DNA of 64,000 nucleotides. It comes from Myxococcus landrumus (GTDB lineage Bacteria > Myxococcota > Myxococcia > Myxococcales > Myxococcaceae). The notes under the pieces are model-generated. The model was not told the origin of the DNA. It did not search any database and saw only the letters and a list, made by a program, of their open reading frames with translations. A program made the translations under genes and the position numbers. Each line of letters opens with the position of its first letter. Position 1 is the stretch's first letter. Shown in pieces: positions 1-9,213 of the stretch. Location of the stretch: contig NZ_CP071091.1 of the NCBI RefSeq assembly GCF_017301635.1, positions 6,956,001 to 7,020,000 on the forward strand. Reading direction: 5' to 3'.

Positions 1-2
1 GA

Positions 3-1652
3 CAGATGGGCCGGGTGGCGGACCTCGCCGGCACGCACTTCAAGACGCTCAACGCCTCCAAGGGCCCCGCAGTGCAGGCGACGCGCATCCTGTGCGACCG
101 CGAGCAGTACGCGGTGCTGATGCAGTCGTTCCTCTTCAATCAACCGAACCTCACGGTGCGCGAGGCCGAGGTGTCCTCGCTCGTGGCCGAGGGCGGACGG
201 GTGAAGGGCGTGGTGCTTGGCGACGGGACGCAGGTGTCCGCGTCGGCGGTGCTGCTCACCACGGGCACCTTCCTCCAGGCGCTGATGCACGTGGGCGAGA
301 AGAAGGAAGTCGGCGGGCGCCTGGGCGACGACGCGGCCCGAGGCCTGTCTGATTCGCTGCGCGCGCTGGGCTTCTCGCTGGGCCGCTTCAAGACGGGGAC
401 GCCGGCGCGGCTGGCGCGAGCGAGCATCGACTGGGACGCCGTGGAGCCGCAGCCCGGGGACTTTCCGCCGCGTCCCTTCTCCTGGCGCACGCGCGAGGAG
501 GGGGCGGCCGGCACGCCGTTTCCCCGCCAGCCCGCGGTGATGTGCGGGATGACGCAGACCACGCTGCGCACGCACCAGGTGCTGCGCGAGAACCTGCATC
601 GCTCGCCGCTGTATCAGGGGGAGATTGTCGGGCGGGGGCCTCGGTACTGCCCGTCGCTCGAGGACAAGGTGGTGCGCTTCGCGGCGCGCGAGCGGCACCA
701 GGTGTTCCTGGAGCCCGAGGGACCGGACTCGCCGCTGGTGTATCCGGCGGGCCTGTCGACGAGCCTGCCCGCGGACGTGCAGCTCGACTTCTTGCGCACG
801 ATTCCAGGGCTGGAGAAGGTGGAGGTGGTGCGGTTTGGCTACGCGGTGGAGTACGACTACGCGCCGCCCACGCAGCTCAAGACCACGCTGGAGACCAAGG
901 CCGTCGAGGGCCTGTTCTTCGCGGGGCAGCTCAACGGCACCTCGGGTTACGAGGAGGCGGCCTTCCAGGGACTGTGGGCGGGCCTCAACGCGGCGCTCCA
1001 GGTGAAGGGCGAGCCGCTGCTCCTCCTGGGCCGGGACGAGGCGCACGGCGCGGTGCTGGTGGATGACCTGGTGACGAAGGGTGTGGACGAGCCGTTCCGC
1101 ATGTTCACCAGCCGCTCCGAGCACCGCCTGCGCCTGCGTGAAGGCAACGCGGACCTGCGGCTCGCGAGGCATGGGCATCGGGTGGGGTTGTTGCCGCGCG
1201 AGGCGCTCGAGCGGGCGGAGGCGCGTCAGCGCGCGGTGACGGACGAGGTGACGCGGCTCAAGCGCACGGGGTTGGCGGCGCGACTGAAGCGGCCCGAGGT
1301 GACGTATGGGCAGCTGGGGGAGGGGCGCGAGGACTGGCCGGTGGTGCCGGAGGACGTGGCCGAGGAGGTGGAGGTGGAGGTGAAGTACGAGGGCTACATC
1401 GCGCAGGCGGCGCGTGCGGCGGCGCGTGAGTCGGAGGCGGTGGACCGGTGGGCGATTCCGGACGGCTTCGTCTTCCGGGACGTGCGGGGGTTGAGCACGG
1501 AGGCGGCGGAGAAGCTGGCGGCGCACAAGCCCTCGACGGTGGGGCAGGCGCGGCGGATTCCCGGGCTGACGCCGGCCGCGGTGTCCTTGCTGCTGGTGGC
1601 CCTCAAGCGCTTCTCGGGGCCTTCCACGGGGGGCGAATCCCCCCAGGGTTGA
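3..1652 (+). CDS. mnmG: MnmG (GidA), tRNA U34 modification enzyme, 5' end outside window
   Basis: FAD-dependent enzyme that, with MnmE, adds a carboxymethylaminomethyl group to wobble uridine 34 of some tRNAs. The frame is open from the window edge and holds family motifs in order: LNASKGPAVQATR near the start, GRFKTGTPARL, RYCPSLEDKVVRF, NGTSGYEEAAFQGL (FAD-binding region) and the C-terminal MFTSRSEHRLRLR block. About 548 residues are visible; the usual length is about 620-630, so roughly the first 70 residues, including the Rossmann GxGxxG, lie upstream. The next gene is rsmG, the classical gidA-gidB order found near many replication origins. Nothing suggests damage; the truncation is only the window edge. 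Confidence 0.96.
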   Translation, partial: QMGRVADLAGTHFKTLNASKGPAVQATRILCDREQYAVLMQSFLFNQPNLTVREAEVSSLVAEGGRVKGVVLGDGTQVSASAVLLTTGTFLQALMHVGEKKEVGGRLGDDAARGLSDSLRALGFSLGRFKTGTPARLARASIDWDAVEPQPGDFPPRPFSWRTREEGAAGTPFPRQPAVMCGMTQTTLRTHQVLRENLHRSPLYQGEIVGRGPRYCPSLEDKVVRFAARERHQVFLEPEGPDSPLVYPAGLSTSLPADVQLDFLRTIPGLEKVEVVRFGYAVEYDYAPPTQLKTTLETKAVEGLFFAGQLNGTSGYEEAAFQGLWAGLNAALQVKGEPLLLLGRDEAHGAVLVDDLVTKGVDEPFRMFTSRSEHRLRLREGNADLRLARHGHRVGLLPREALERAEARQRAVTDEVTRLKRTGLAARLKRPEVTYGQLGEGREDWPVVPEDVAEEVEVEVKYEGYIAQAARAAARESEAVDRWAIPDGFVFRDVRGLSTEAAEKLAAHKPSTVGQARRIPGLTPAAVSLLLVALKRFSGPSTGGESPQG

Positions 1653-1676
1653 TCAGAACTGGGGGTGTGGGAAACG

Positions 1677-1685
1677 TGTGGATAA
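1677..1685 (-). promoter_or_regulatory. DnaA box 1
   Basis: TGTGGATAA, the exact complement of the consensus DnaA box TTATCCACA, lies in the 98-bp gap between mnmG and rsmG. A second perfect copy starts 73 bp downstream, about seven helical turns away. The match is seen directly; DnaA binding is inferred. Confidence 0.6.
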
Positions 1686-1689
1686 CTTT

Positions 1690-1705
1690 GGGGATAGAAA
1701 TCCCC
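1690..1705. repeat. Perfect inverted repeat between the two DnaA boxes
   Basis: GGGGAT, four bases, then ATCCCC form a perfect 6-bp stem between the two DnaA boxes. It could be an operator or a small RNA hairpin in the rsmG leader. It has no T-run and is not a typical terminator. Confidence 0.45.
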
Positions 1706-1749
1706 TGAATGATTCCGGAGGGTTAGGGCCCAGCCGGCGGTGGAGGTGC

Positions 1750-1758
1750 TGTGGATAA
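1750..1758 (-). promoter_or_regulatory. DnaA box 2, overlapping the rsmG start codon
   Basis: A second perfect TGTGGATAA. Its GTG is the start codon of rsmG, so DnaA bound here would cover the start of the gene. The sequence match is direct; any role in replication or rsmG control is inference. Confidence 0.55.
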
Positions 1759-2404
1759 CACGCGATTCGTAGATCTGCTGGCAACGGGGAGTCGGGCGCT
1801 GGGCGTGTCGTTGGGGGCGGACGTGGGGCCCCTGTTGCAGCGGCTGATGGCGGAGCTGCTGAAGTGGAACGCGAAGGTGAACCTCACGGCGATTACGGCG
1901 CCGGAGGAGGTGTTGGAGAAGCACTTCTTGGACTCGCTCGCGGTGCTGCCGGAGGTGACGGGGGCGGCGTCGTTGTTGGATTTGGGGGCGGGTGCGGGCT
2001 TCCCGGGGTTGCCGTTGAAGATTGCGTTGCCGGCGTTGGGCGTGACGCTGGTGGACACGGTGGGGAAGAAGGTCGCGTTCATCAAGGCGGCGTCGGCGAG
2101 CCTGGGGTTGCAGGGCGTGCGCGGGTTGCACGCGCGAGCGGAGGGGCAGCCGGAGACGGAAGGGATTCCGCGCGCGGAGCTGCTGATTGCGCGAGCCTTC
2201 ATGGACCTGCCGGATTGGTTGGCCTTGGCGCCGGCGTATGTGGAACCGGGCGGGCGCGTGGTGGCGATGTTGGGCAAGGCGCAGACGGACGCGGAGCTGG
2301 CGGCTCGAGCGGCGGAGCGACAGTTGCGAGTGGTGTCCGCGAGGGCGTACCGGCTGCCGTTCTCCGGAGCGGAGCGCCAGGTCGCGGTGTTCGCGAAGCA
2401 GTAG
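1751..2404 (+). CDS. rsmG: RsmG (GidB), 16S rRNA G527 N7-methyltransferase
   Basis: SAM-dependent methyltransferase that modifies G527 of 16S rRNA; loss gives low-level streptomycin resistance in other bacteria. The 217-residue length is typical. The SAM site is visible around residues 75-90 (LLDLGAGAGFPGLPLKI), followed by VTLVDTVGKKVAF, and an early WNAKVNLTAIT motif is characteristic of GidB. The start is GTG at 1751 with GGAGG about 6 bases before it; this start lies inside a perfect DnaA box. It sits 98 bp after mnmG on the same strand, the conserved gidA-gidB arrangement. Confidence 0.95.
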   Translation: MDNTRFVDLLATGSRALGVSLGADVGPLLQRLMAELLKWNAKVNLTAITAPEEVLEKHFLDSLAVLPEVTGAASLLDLGAGAGFPGLPLKIALPALGVTLVDTVGKKVAFIKAASASLGLQGVRGLHARAEGQPETEGIPRAELLIARAFMDLPDWLALAPAYVEPGGRVVAMLGKAQTDAELAARAAERQLRVVSARAYRLPFSGAERQVAVFAKQ

Positions 2405-2674
2405 GGGAGGGGACCTGGCGTCGCGCCTGATGTCCGGGCGCTGGATGCCGGGTCTCTGAGTTCGCGGAGTGGAAGGGGAGGGGACCGCCGAGTTGGCGAG
2501 TCCGCGTGAGCCAGCACCAAGCCCCTGTGTCTACGGCGCCGAAGGTGCAGGAACTGAAGCGCGGTCACGACGTGCCGAGTGTTTGGGGATGGAATCACTC
2601 AGGCGCGCGAACGAGGGTGTGCCGTAGGCGGAGTCGGCGTGAGGACGTTAGGTTTTGGAGGGGAGGTTGGGTGC

Positions 2675-3169
2675 ATGCAGCCACTTCCGACGAACAGTCC
2701 TGTCGCCTGGGGAGAGCAGCAGCCGCGGGTCTCTCATGTGGCCGTGGCTCGGGTGTCGCGTGCCGACTTCGAGCGCTGCTGGGGACCACCACATTGGCGG
2801 GGCGACGGGGCGGACTCGGCTGGGTCCTGGGGATGGCGAGCGGATTGTGGCCTCTTGCTGGTCGTCTCCTTCGAGGAGAGCACGAGTGCCTTTCACGTCA
2901 CGGCCCGAGAGGATGAATTGGACCGCGCGCTCGCGCACCTGGATTGGTGGCGAGGAGAAGTGGTGTGGCGCTTCGATGAGGGCGTGCCGCGTCTGGGTGA
3001 TGGCTGGGCGGTGTACCGTCAAGACGACACAGGCAATGTCCATGATGTCTGTGTGATGAGGAACCGCGCCCACGCGGAATGTCTGGCGCGAAGGATGGAG
3101 TCGAGAGCCCACAAGCAGTGGTACAGCGTCGAGGCTCGGGGCGCCGCCGCGACTCGTCGTGGTCCGTGA
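2675..3169 (+). CDS. Hypothetical protein, 164 aa
   Basis: I do not recognise this family. The ATG at 2675 has a good ribosome-binding site (GGAGGGGAGG at about 2658-2667), which is why it is preferred over upstream in-frame codons. The N-terminal third contains ADFERCWGPP; the second half looks like a real folded domain, with a predicted helix rich in charged residues (EDELDRALAHLDWW) and a strand-rich end (DGWAVYRQDDTGNVHDVCVMRN, then HKQWYSVE). No signal peptide or membrane segment. Base composition is slightly lower in GC than the neighbours. It stands alone on the edge of the gene-poor centromere region. Confidence 0.6.
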   Translation: MQPLPTNSPVAWGEQQPRVSHVAVARVSRADFERCWGPPHWRGDGADSAGSWGWRADCGLLLVVSFEESTSAFHVTAREDELDRALAHLDWWRGEVVWRFDEGVPRLGDGWAVYRQDDTGNVHDVCVMRNRAHAECLARRMESRAHKQWYSVEARGAAATRRGP

Positions 3170-3508
3170 CGCGGAGCCAAGAGCAGGGAGGCCACGAGGT
3201 CGCCTCAGTTGCCCCGAGGTCTGTGCGCCACGCGAAGGAGTGCTTCCGTGCAAGTGACACTTCGTGCGGAGCGCGTGGATGCACGGTGTTCCTGGTGGCG
3301 AGAGGAGTTGAACTCCTGAGGTCGCATGCGGCGCATGGGTCGAGCCCTCCCACCGGTGAGCGTGTTGCTTGGTGAGCAGGCAGCGCGCTGTTGATGAATG
3401 GAGCTTTCGCCATCACCTTGCCGCGGACGAAGGTCCAGGCGTCGGCTTGCGCGATGTTGATGCGTGGTGGAGCGAGGACAGTGCTCGACTCAGGAAGAGG
3501 GACTCGAG
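3170..3508. other. Gene-free gap
   Basis: About 340 bases between the hypothetical gene and the VOC gene. I see no convincing coding frame, terminator or repeat here. Confidence 0.5.
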
Positions 3509-3901
3509 ATGGACGTGTGCAAGATGAGGGTGGCGCGACCGACGCGGAACCTCGAGCAGGTGGTGCGGTTCTATCGAGAGGGACTTGGCCTCGAGCACCT
3601 GGGCGGCTTCGAGGACCATGAGGGCTTCGATGGAGTGATGTTGGGTGAGAAGGGAGCGCCCTATCACCTGGAGTTCACGGTGGAACGTGGACACGAGGCT
3701 CCGCGCTCGCCATCGGAAGACAATCTGTTGGTCTTCTACCTGCCCGAGCGTGCCGAGTGGGAACAGCGCGTGAGCAGGATGGAGCAAGCGGGCTTCCATC
3801 CAGTGCGCTCGCGCAATCCCTACTGGGATGCGAATGGGAAGACCTTCGAGGACCCGGATGGATATCGAGTGGTGCTCTACCAAGGTGCGTGGACCCGGTA
3901 G
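3509..3901 (+). CDS. VOC (glyoxalase/bleomycin resistance/dioxygenase) family protein
   Basis: 130-residue vicinal-oxygen-chelate fold protein. It shows the two beta-alpha-beta-beta-beta halves of the family: first half from MRVARPTRNLEQVVRFYREGLGL, second half ending DANGKTFEDPDGYRVVLYQ, where FEDPDGYRVVL is the usual C-terminal metal-site strand. Candidate metal ligands include a Glu in YHLEF and a Glu or Asp in the last block. The start at 3509 is chosen because AGGAAGAGGG lies about 8-16 bases upstream and the family begins close to this point; an upstream in-frame GTG/ATG is possible. Substrate unknown. It is the last supportable gene before the centromere region. Confidence 0.85.
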   Translation: MDVCKMRVARPTRNLEQVVRFYREGLGLEHLGGFEDHEGFDGVMLGEKGAPYHLEFTVERGHEAPRSPSEDNLLVFYLPERAEWEQRVSRMEQAGFHPVRSRNPYWDANGKTFEDPDGYRVVLYQGAWTR

Positions 3902-6506
3902 TGCCTGCTGTCCGGAGCCGGGTCGAGGCCCACGGCCTCGAGAGGTGAGGTCCTGCTGCGGGCATCATCCATCACAGGTGCAACACGATGACCGAGAGCC
4001 TCCCGCCAGTTCGCTGAACGACTGGGGCTCTGGGGGTGGAGATGCGTCGAGCCGAGTGGGTGGTGCCAGGTTTGTTGTCGGTGCCGAGCCTGTGATGAGG
4101 ACCGGCCCGTCAACCTCGACGGCGCCGAGGAGTCCGGCAGCGTGGGTGACGACGCGAACACGGCAGGCAAACTCGAAGGTCGCGTGTGAAGGGGCCTGAG
4201 CGAACGCTGAGGATTCTTCGCATGTTGCCGACCACGACACGGCATCACGGAACAGCCAGTCGCGAACTCGTCCAGAACGAGCGTGAGGGTCCGTGCGTGC
4301 GTGGTGCGCGCATCACGCTGTGCCGACAGTGGGCCCCGTTGAGTCGGTGAACGAGTCAGCGAAGTAGATGGCTGGCGAGCAACCGAGCGGACGCTGGAAC
4401 GAAGTGGGCATCAAGGCCTGTGCGCCGTTCCACATCTGACAGATGGCGACGAGCTGAACGGTGATTCACGAGTGTTGGCGGGCAGGACTCACGGCCATGC
4501 GTGGAGCGAGGGAATCAACGGAGCAGGCGAGTGCACGCGGGCCAAAGGAACAGCCTCACGACCTGTCGTCATTCTCCATGCCGCGAACGGGAATCGCCCT
4601 CCATGTTGGTTGAATCCAGGGTCGTCGAGGTTCGGCGCGCTCCGGCACGGCGAGCCAACGGGCCACAGGTTCGCTGCGTGAGCAGACGCGCATCGCTGGT
4701 CCGTGATGTGGCTGCTCGGGCAAGCGAGCTACCGCTCACTTCGAATGTTGATGGGCGGCGAGTCGCGGTCCGTGAGGGCAGAAGCTGAGGCGAGTGGGCC
4801 AACGTCACATGGCCTCGGTGACGAGCAGCGCGGAGTTGATGAGTGACAACGACGATGAAGGGCACCGAGTCCATCCACCTTCGCCACGGGTGGTGATGGC
4901 CGTGGCTTCGCCATCCCGGGGGCATGCGGCGAGCACTGATGGTCGCGAACGGAAACGCGGAGGCAGGAACCTCGATAGACCTCGCATGCAATGCCCGCCG
5001 ACATCTGGTGGCGAGTGTCGACCCAAGTTCATGCTTTCCAGATGGGCCATCGCCAGTCGCGTGGCGATGCGGACGGTGCGGAGTCCTGCGCGTGGCTCGT
5101 GCGGAACGCTGAGCCTGGTTTCATGAGGGCTTCGGAGATAGCGCGCAGCTCTCAGTTGAATCATCGTGCCCGGACTGCACCGCCATGAGGCAACCCAGCT
5201 TCGAGGTCGCTCGGAAAGGGGCTCGCACTTCAGCTCACGGGGCTTCGTGGAAGCGCCGTTCAGTTCGGCGAGGCGCGAGTCCTGCGGATCCGAGTGTTCC
5301 TCTGATGAGTAGTTCCCTCTGACCCGTCGCCGGACCCACGGGCGATAGGGTGGGGTGGGCAACTCGTCTCATCTGGAATGCAGCCCGCACATCCCCGTGG
5401 CGGTTGGCGAGGAACAGGTCGAGCGCATGGGCGAGCGGTTCCGCTCCGCCTGACGTCGGGTGCCTGCCTCTCTCGTGGGTGAGCGACGCATTCAATCCGC
5501 GCGAAGCCGAACTGGAGCGAGAGAGGGAGCGAGTGCCCGCAGGACGAGCAGGTGCTTCAGCACTGTCACCCAGGACGTGAGAGGGGCCGGTACATCGAAA
5601 GGTTCCTCGTGGAACGAGCAAGCAGTTCGCTCAACGGGGCCATGTCCTGTGCGGGCGGAGACGAAGTTGCCAGGAGGCATGCCGAAGATGTTGTGCCTGG
5701 TTGCCGCTGAGCGGACGCGCGAGTGCCTCGGCTGGACATGAGGGGGAGGCAGTTGATGCGCGGACCGGGTCCATCTGAGGTGGGGGCGAGGTTCGGTCTT
5801 CACCCTGGTCCAAGTGGAATCACGATGCAGTCCGACTGGGCCGGCACGACACCGTGAGGTTGGATGCGCGCGGGTCGCGGTCGAACGAAGTCTCCGCGTT
5901 CCCTCATCAGGTGTGCCGCAGTGGATGGCCTCAAGGCCCTGGTGAGAAGGCACGACCGGTTTGATGCGAGCGGGGGCTGCGGTCCGTGTGAACCGCCGGG
6001 CCTGCGGCACTGGCGGCGCGGCGAAGATGGCACCCACCTTCCCGAGGCCAGGTCCGAGCAGATGGGAGCACCCGCCCGAGGCCAAGAACGGAGCACCGGA
6101 GTCGTTGCTGGATTCAGGGACTCGCGCGTGAACGGGCAGCGTTGTGGTCCCGTGAGGTGCTCGGCGAAATCCGGTGACCTCTCTTCTTCTATGAGGCCAG
6201 CCTGCGAACTCCACGCGGAACGAAGCCACTGAGGCACAGCGTTGGTGGCAAGTCCGTCGGCCGACCGGAGCCAGTGAGCGGTCATCAAGGCTCGGCCTGC
6301 CTGCCTGGTGCTGAAGCGCTGGATGCGGACCGTCGGGTGTGCGGCATCGACTGCGTTCGCGATGCCGCGGAAGGACTCTCGGTGCCCATGTCGTCAGATG
6401 CCGGCGGATGTTCAGCCCGGAAGGGGAGGGGGTGCCTGGGTCTCCACTTGTGGCGCCTGCCGCACTCCACCTGAAACGAGAAGTTGGGCGAGCCGGCGGA
6501 AGTGGC
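3902..6506. other. Gene-free left flank of the parS region
   Basis: About 2.6 kb with no reading frame that looks like protein: frames are short, lack ribosome sites, and read as low-complexity Arg/Ser/Pro/Ala strings. Degenerate parS-like palindromes appear only near the right end (5602 and 6582), and a half-site at 4427-4440. I see no RNA gene or mobile element. It may be decayed centromere sequence or old gene remains. Confidence 0.55.
5602..5615. promoter_or_regulatory. parS-like site, one mismatch
   Basis: GTTCCTCGTGGAAC differs from the array consensus GTTCCACGTGGAAC at one central base; both 5-bp arms are intact. It lies 905 bp left of the first exact copy, so it may be an outlying ParB site or a decaying one. 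Confidence 0.55.
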
Positions 6507-6581
6507 GTTCCACGTGGAACCAACGGAGCGGCCTTCGGGTCACGCATGCATGGGCTGGAAGAAGTGCCGTGCGTGGTTCGC

Positions 6582-6595
6582 GTTCCTCATGGAAC
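6582..6595. promoter_or_regulatory. parS-like site, two mismatches
   Basis: GTTCCTCATGGAAC keeps both arms GTTCC and GGAAC but changes two of the four central bases. It sits between the first and second exact parS copies. Confidence 0.45.
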
Positions 6596-7282
6596 GAGAG
6601 CAACCGAGCACTGGTTCCAGCCGTTGGCTTTCGCTCCCTCGCGGTTCCACGTGGAACACGCGATGGCCTCCATGCGCCGTGGCCTGCCGGAGCCGGAGCT
6701 CCGTGATGAAGAGGTCGGCCTGATGAACGCCTCGGCCGAGTCCGCATGGGGTCGGTCGAGATGGAACGGCGAACGGGTTGCGAGGTCTTCAAGTCACCAC
6801 CATGGACGGAGTGGGGCGTGAAGAGATGGCGGCCACGTGGAACCAGAGCCAGACCACGAAGAGGCGTGAGGGGTGAGCCGCCTGCCCACGAACTTCGGGA
6901 CACGGGGCTTGATGCGGAGCGAGCAGAGAGGTCGCCCACCCGATGCGACGGTGATGACGCCGAAGCGGGCAACGGCGTGTTCCATGTGGAGCCGGTGGAG
7001 ATGCCGAACACGAGGAGATGACCGCCGCCTGTTCCACGTGGAACCCGGCCCGCGTCGTGAGGAAGCCTTCCGCGTGAAGTCCGCGCCCACGAACTCCTCA
7101 CCATGGCGTTCCACGTGGAACGAGCGAAGGCGTCTTCGGGGTGTCGTGTGGAGGGATGACGCTGAACCGCGGCCACGACTCATGCCGTGTTCCACGTGGA
7201 ACCGGCGGGCAGCTCTCCAAGTCACCCAGGAAGATGAACTGGGGCGCGAAGCGATGGCTGCCGCGAAGCTGGCGCGCGCAGA

Positions 7283-7931
7283 AGCCATCAAGGTGACCGG
7301 TGCCTCGCGAACTTCAGGGCATGGTGTTTCACGTGGAACGGCGAAGGGGCACTCAAGCTCCCGCATGTGGTCGTGCTGGGCAGCGACCCCGGCGCATGTC
7401 GCGTTCCACGTGGAACAAGTGAAGAGACCTCCAGGCCAGCACAAGGGATGGTCCGAACCCTGCGCTGATGGTCGCTGCGTGTTCCACGTGGAACCGAAGT
7501 AGGCACGTGAAGAGGTCTCAAGGGTGACCGGCGCGTCGCGAACTTCTGGGCATGACGAAGGCGCCTCCAACCAGCGCATGCGAGGTGCTGTTGGGCAGCG
7601 GCCACGGCGCATGTCGCGTGCCACGTGGAACAAGTGAAGCGACCTCCAGGTCAGCACAAGGGATGGCCGGAACCCTGAGTTGATGGTCGTCGCGTGTTCC
7701 ACGTGGAACTGAAGTAGGCACGCGAAGAGGTCTCAAGGGTGACCGGCCCGCCGCGAACTTCGGGGCATGCCGAAGGTGCCTCCAACCAGCGCATGCGCGG
7801 TGCTGTTGGGCAGCGGCCCCGGCGCATGTCGCGTTCCACGTGGAAGAGGTGAAGGACCTTTCCATGTCAGCACAAGGGATGGCCGGAACCCTGAGTTGAT
7901 GGTCGTCGCGTGTTCCACGTGGAACCTGAGC
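7283..7931. repeat. Tandem ~215-bp higher-order units in the parS array
   Basis: Three consecutive units of about 215 bp: roughly 7283-7500, 7501-7715 and 7716-7931. The last two are nearly identical throughout; the first matches them best in its second half. Each carries a pair of parS or parS-like sites 78-79 bp apart (7403/7481, 7618/7696, 7833/7912). The first has an extra site at 7326 where the others have a short deletion. This is direct evidence of tandem duplication of array segments. Confidence 0.85.
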
Positions 7932-8488
7932 AAGTCGACGAAGAGGTCGTCAGGGCGGCCAGCGTGAGCGCGAACATCACGATGCGACGTTCCACGTGGA
8001 ACAGGCGAAGTGACCTGAGAGCTGGCTCATGCGGTGGTGATGCGGTGCCCCGAACACGCGCCTTGTCGCGTTCCACGTGGAACAAGTGAGGCGGCCTTCC
8101 AGTCACCGCGAAGGATGACGTGAGCCTGGAGTCGATGGTCGCTGCGTGTTCCACGTGGAACCCAAGAAGGCGCGCGAAGAGGTCTTCATGGTGAAGGCCA
8201 CGCCCACGAACTCCTGGGCATGGCGTTCCACGTGGAACACGAGAAGAGGACCGCAATCAGATAGCGCCGGGCAGGAAGTGATGGCCGGCACATGTTCCAC
8301 GTGGAACCTGCACAGGGCTGGATGGAGGGACTCATCACGAGCATCACGACCGCGAAGTTCCAGCGCGGAGTTCCACGTGGAACACGCGGAGAGGTCCTGA
8401 TGCAGGTGGTGGTGATGCGGCGCCTCCAACACGCGCCTTGTCGCGTTCCACGTGGAACAGGGCCGCTTCATGAAGAGGTGGTCATCGT

Positions 8489-9213
8489 CAGATGCCGACC
8501 TTGAATCGACGCGCACCGCGTTCCACGTGGAACACGCGAAGAGGTCCTGGTGCAGGTGTGTTGATGCGGTGCCTCGAACGCGCACCTTGTCGCGTTCCAC
8601 GTGGAACAGGGCATCACGATGGAGCGGCAGTCATCGCCAGATGCCGACCTTGAATCGACGCGCACTGCGTTCCACGTGGAACACGCGAAGAGGTCTTCAG
8701 TGGATGTGCCGCGATGGGGTGATGGCCGCTACGCGTTCCACGTGGAACACGCGGAGAGGTCTTGATGCAGGTGTGGTGATGCGGTGCCTCGAACGCGCAC
8801 CTTCTCGCGTTCCACGTGGAACACGCGGAGGTGGTGCTGCCATGCCGGGATGGTGGCTACACGTTCCACGTGGAACACGCAGAGATGCCTTGGTGCAGAT
8901 GGTGGTGATGCGGCATCGCGAACCCGGGCCTTGTCGCGTTCCACGTGGAACAGGGCCGCTTCATGAAGAGGCAGTTATCGCCAGATGCCGACCTTGAATC
9001 GACGCGCACTGGGTTCCACGTGGAACACGTGAAGGTGGTGTCGCGATGGCGTGATGGTCGCTACGCGTTCCACGTGGACCACGCGGAGATGCCTTGGTGC
9101 AGGTGGTGGTCATGCGGCGCTGTGAGCCCGGGCCTTGTCGGGTTCCACGTGGAACAGGGCATCCCGATGGAGCGGCAGTCATCGCCAGATGCCGACCTTG
9201 AATCGACGCGCAC
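8489..9213. repeat. Dispersed copies of one 28-bp spacer within the parS array
   Basis: The same 28-bp spacer, beginning CAGATGCCGACC and ending GACGCGCAC, occurs at 8489-8516, 8638-8665, 8982-9009 and 9186-9213, each time just before an exact parS. The copies are offset by 149, 344 and 204 bp, showing that whole spacer-parS blocks have been duplicated. Confidence 0.85.

Noticed and set aside
1628..1644. GGGGGG-N5-CCCCCC hairpin at the end of mnmG as a terminator
   Set aside because: It overlaps the end of the coding sequence and no T-run follows; rsmG is probably read from the same transcript.
1653..1760. Calling oriC at the mnmG-rsmG gap
   Set aside because: Two DnaA boxes alone are not enough; dnaA and a clear A/T-rich unwinding element are not in the window.
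4400..6480. Several 60-350-codon frames in the left flank
   Set aside because: No ribosome sites, overlapping in all frames, low-complexity composition and no recognisable domains.
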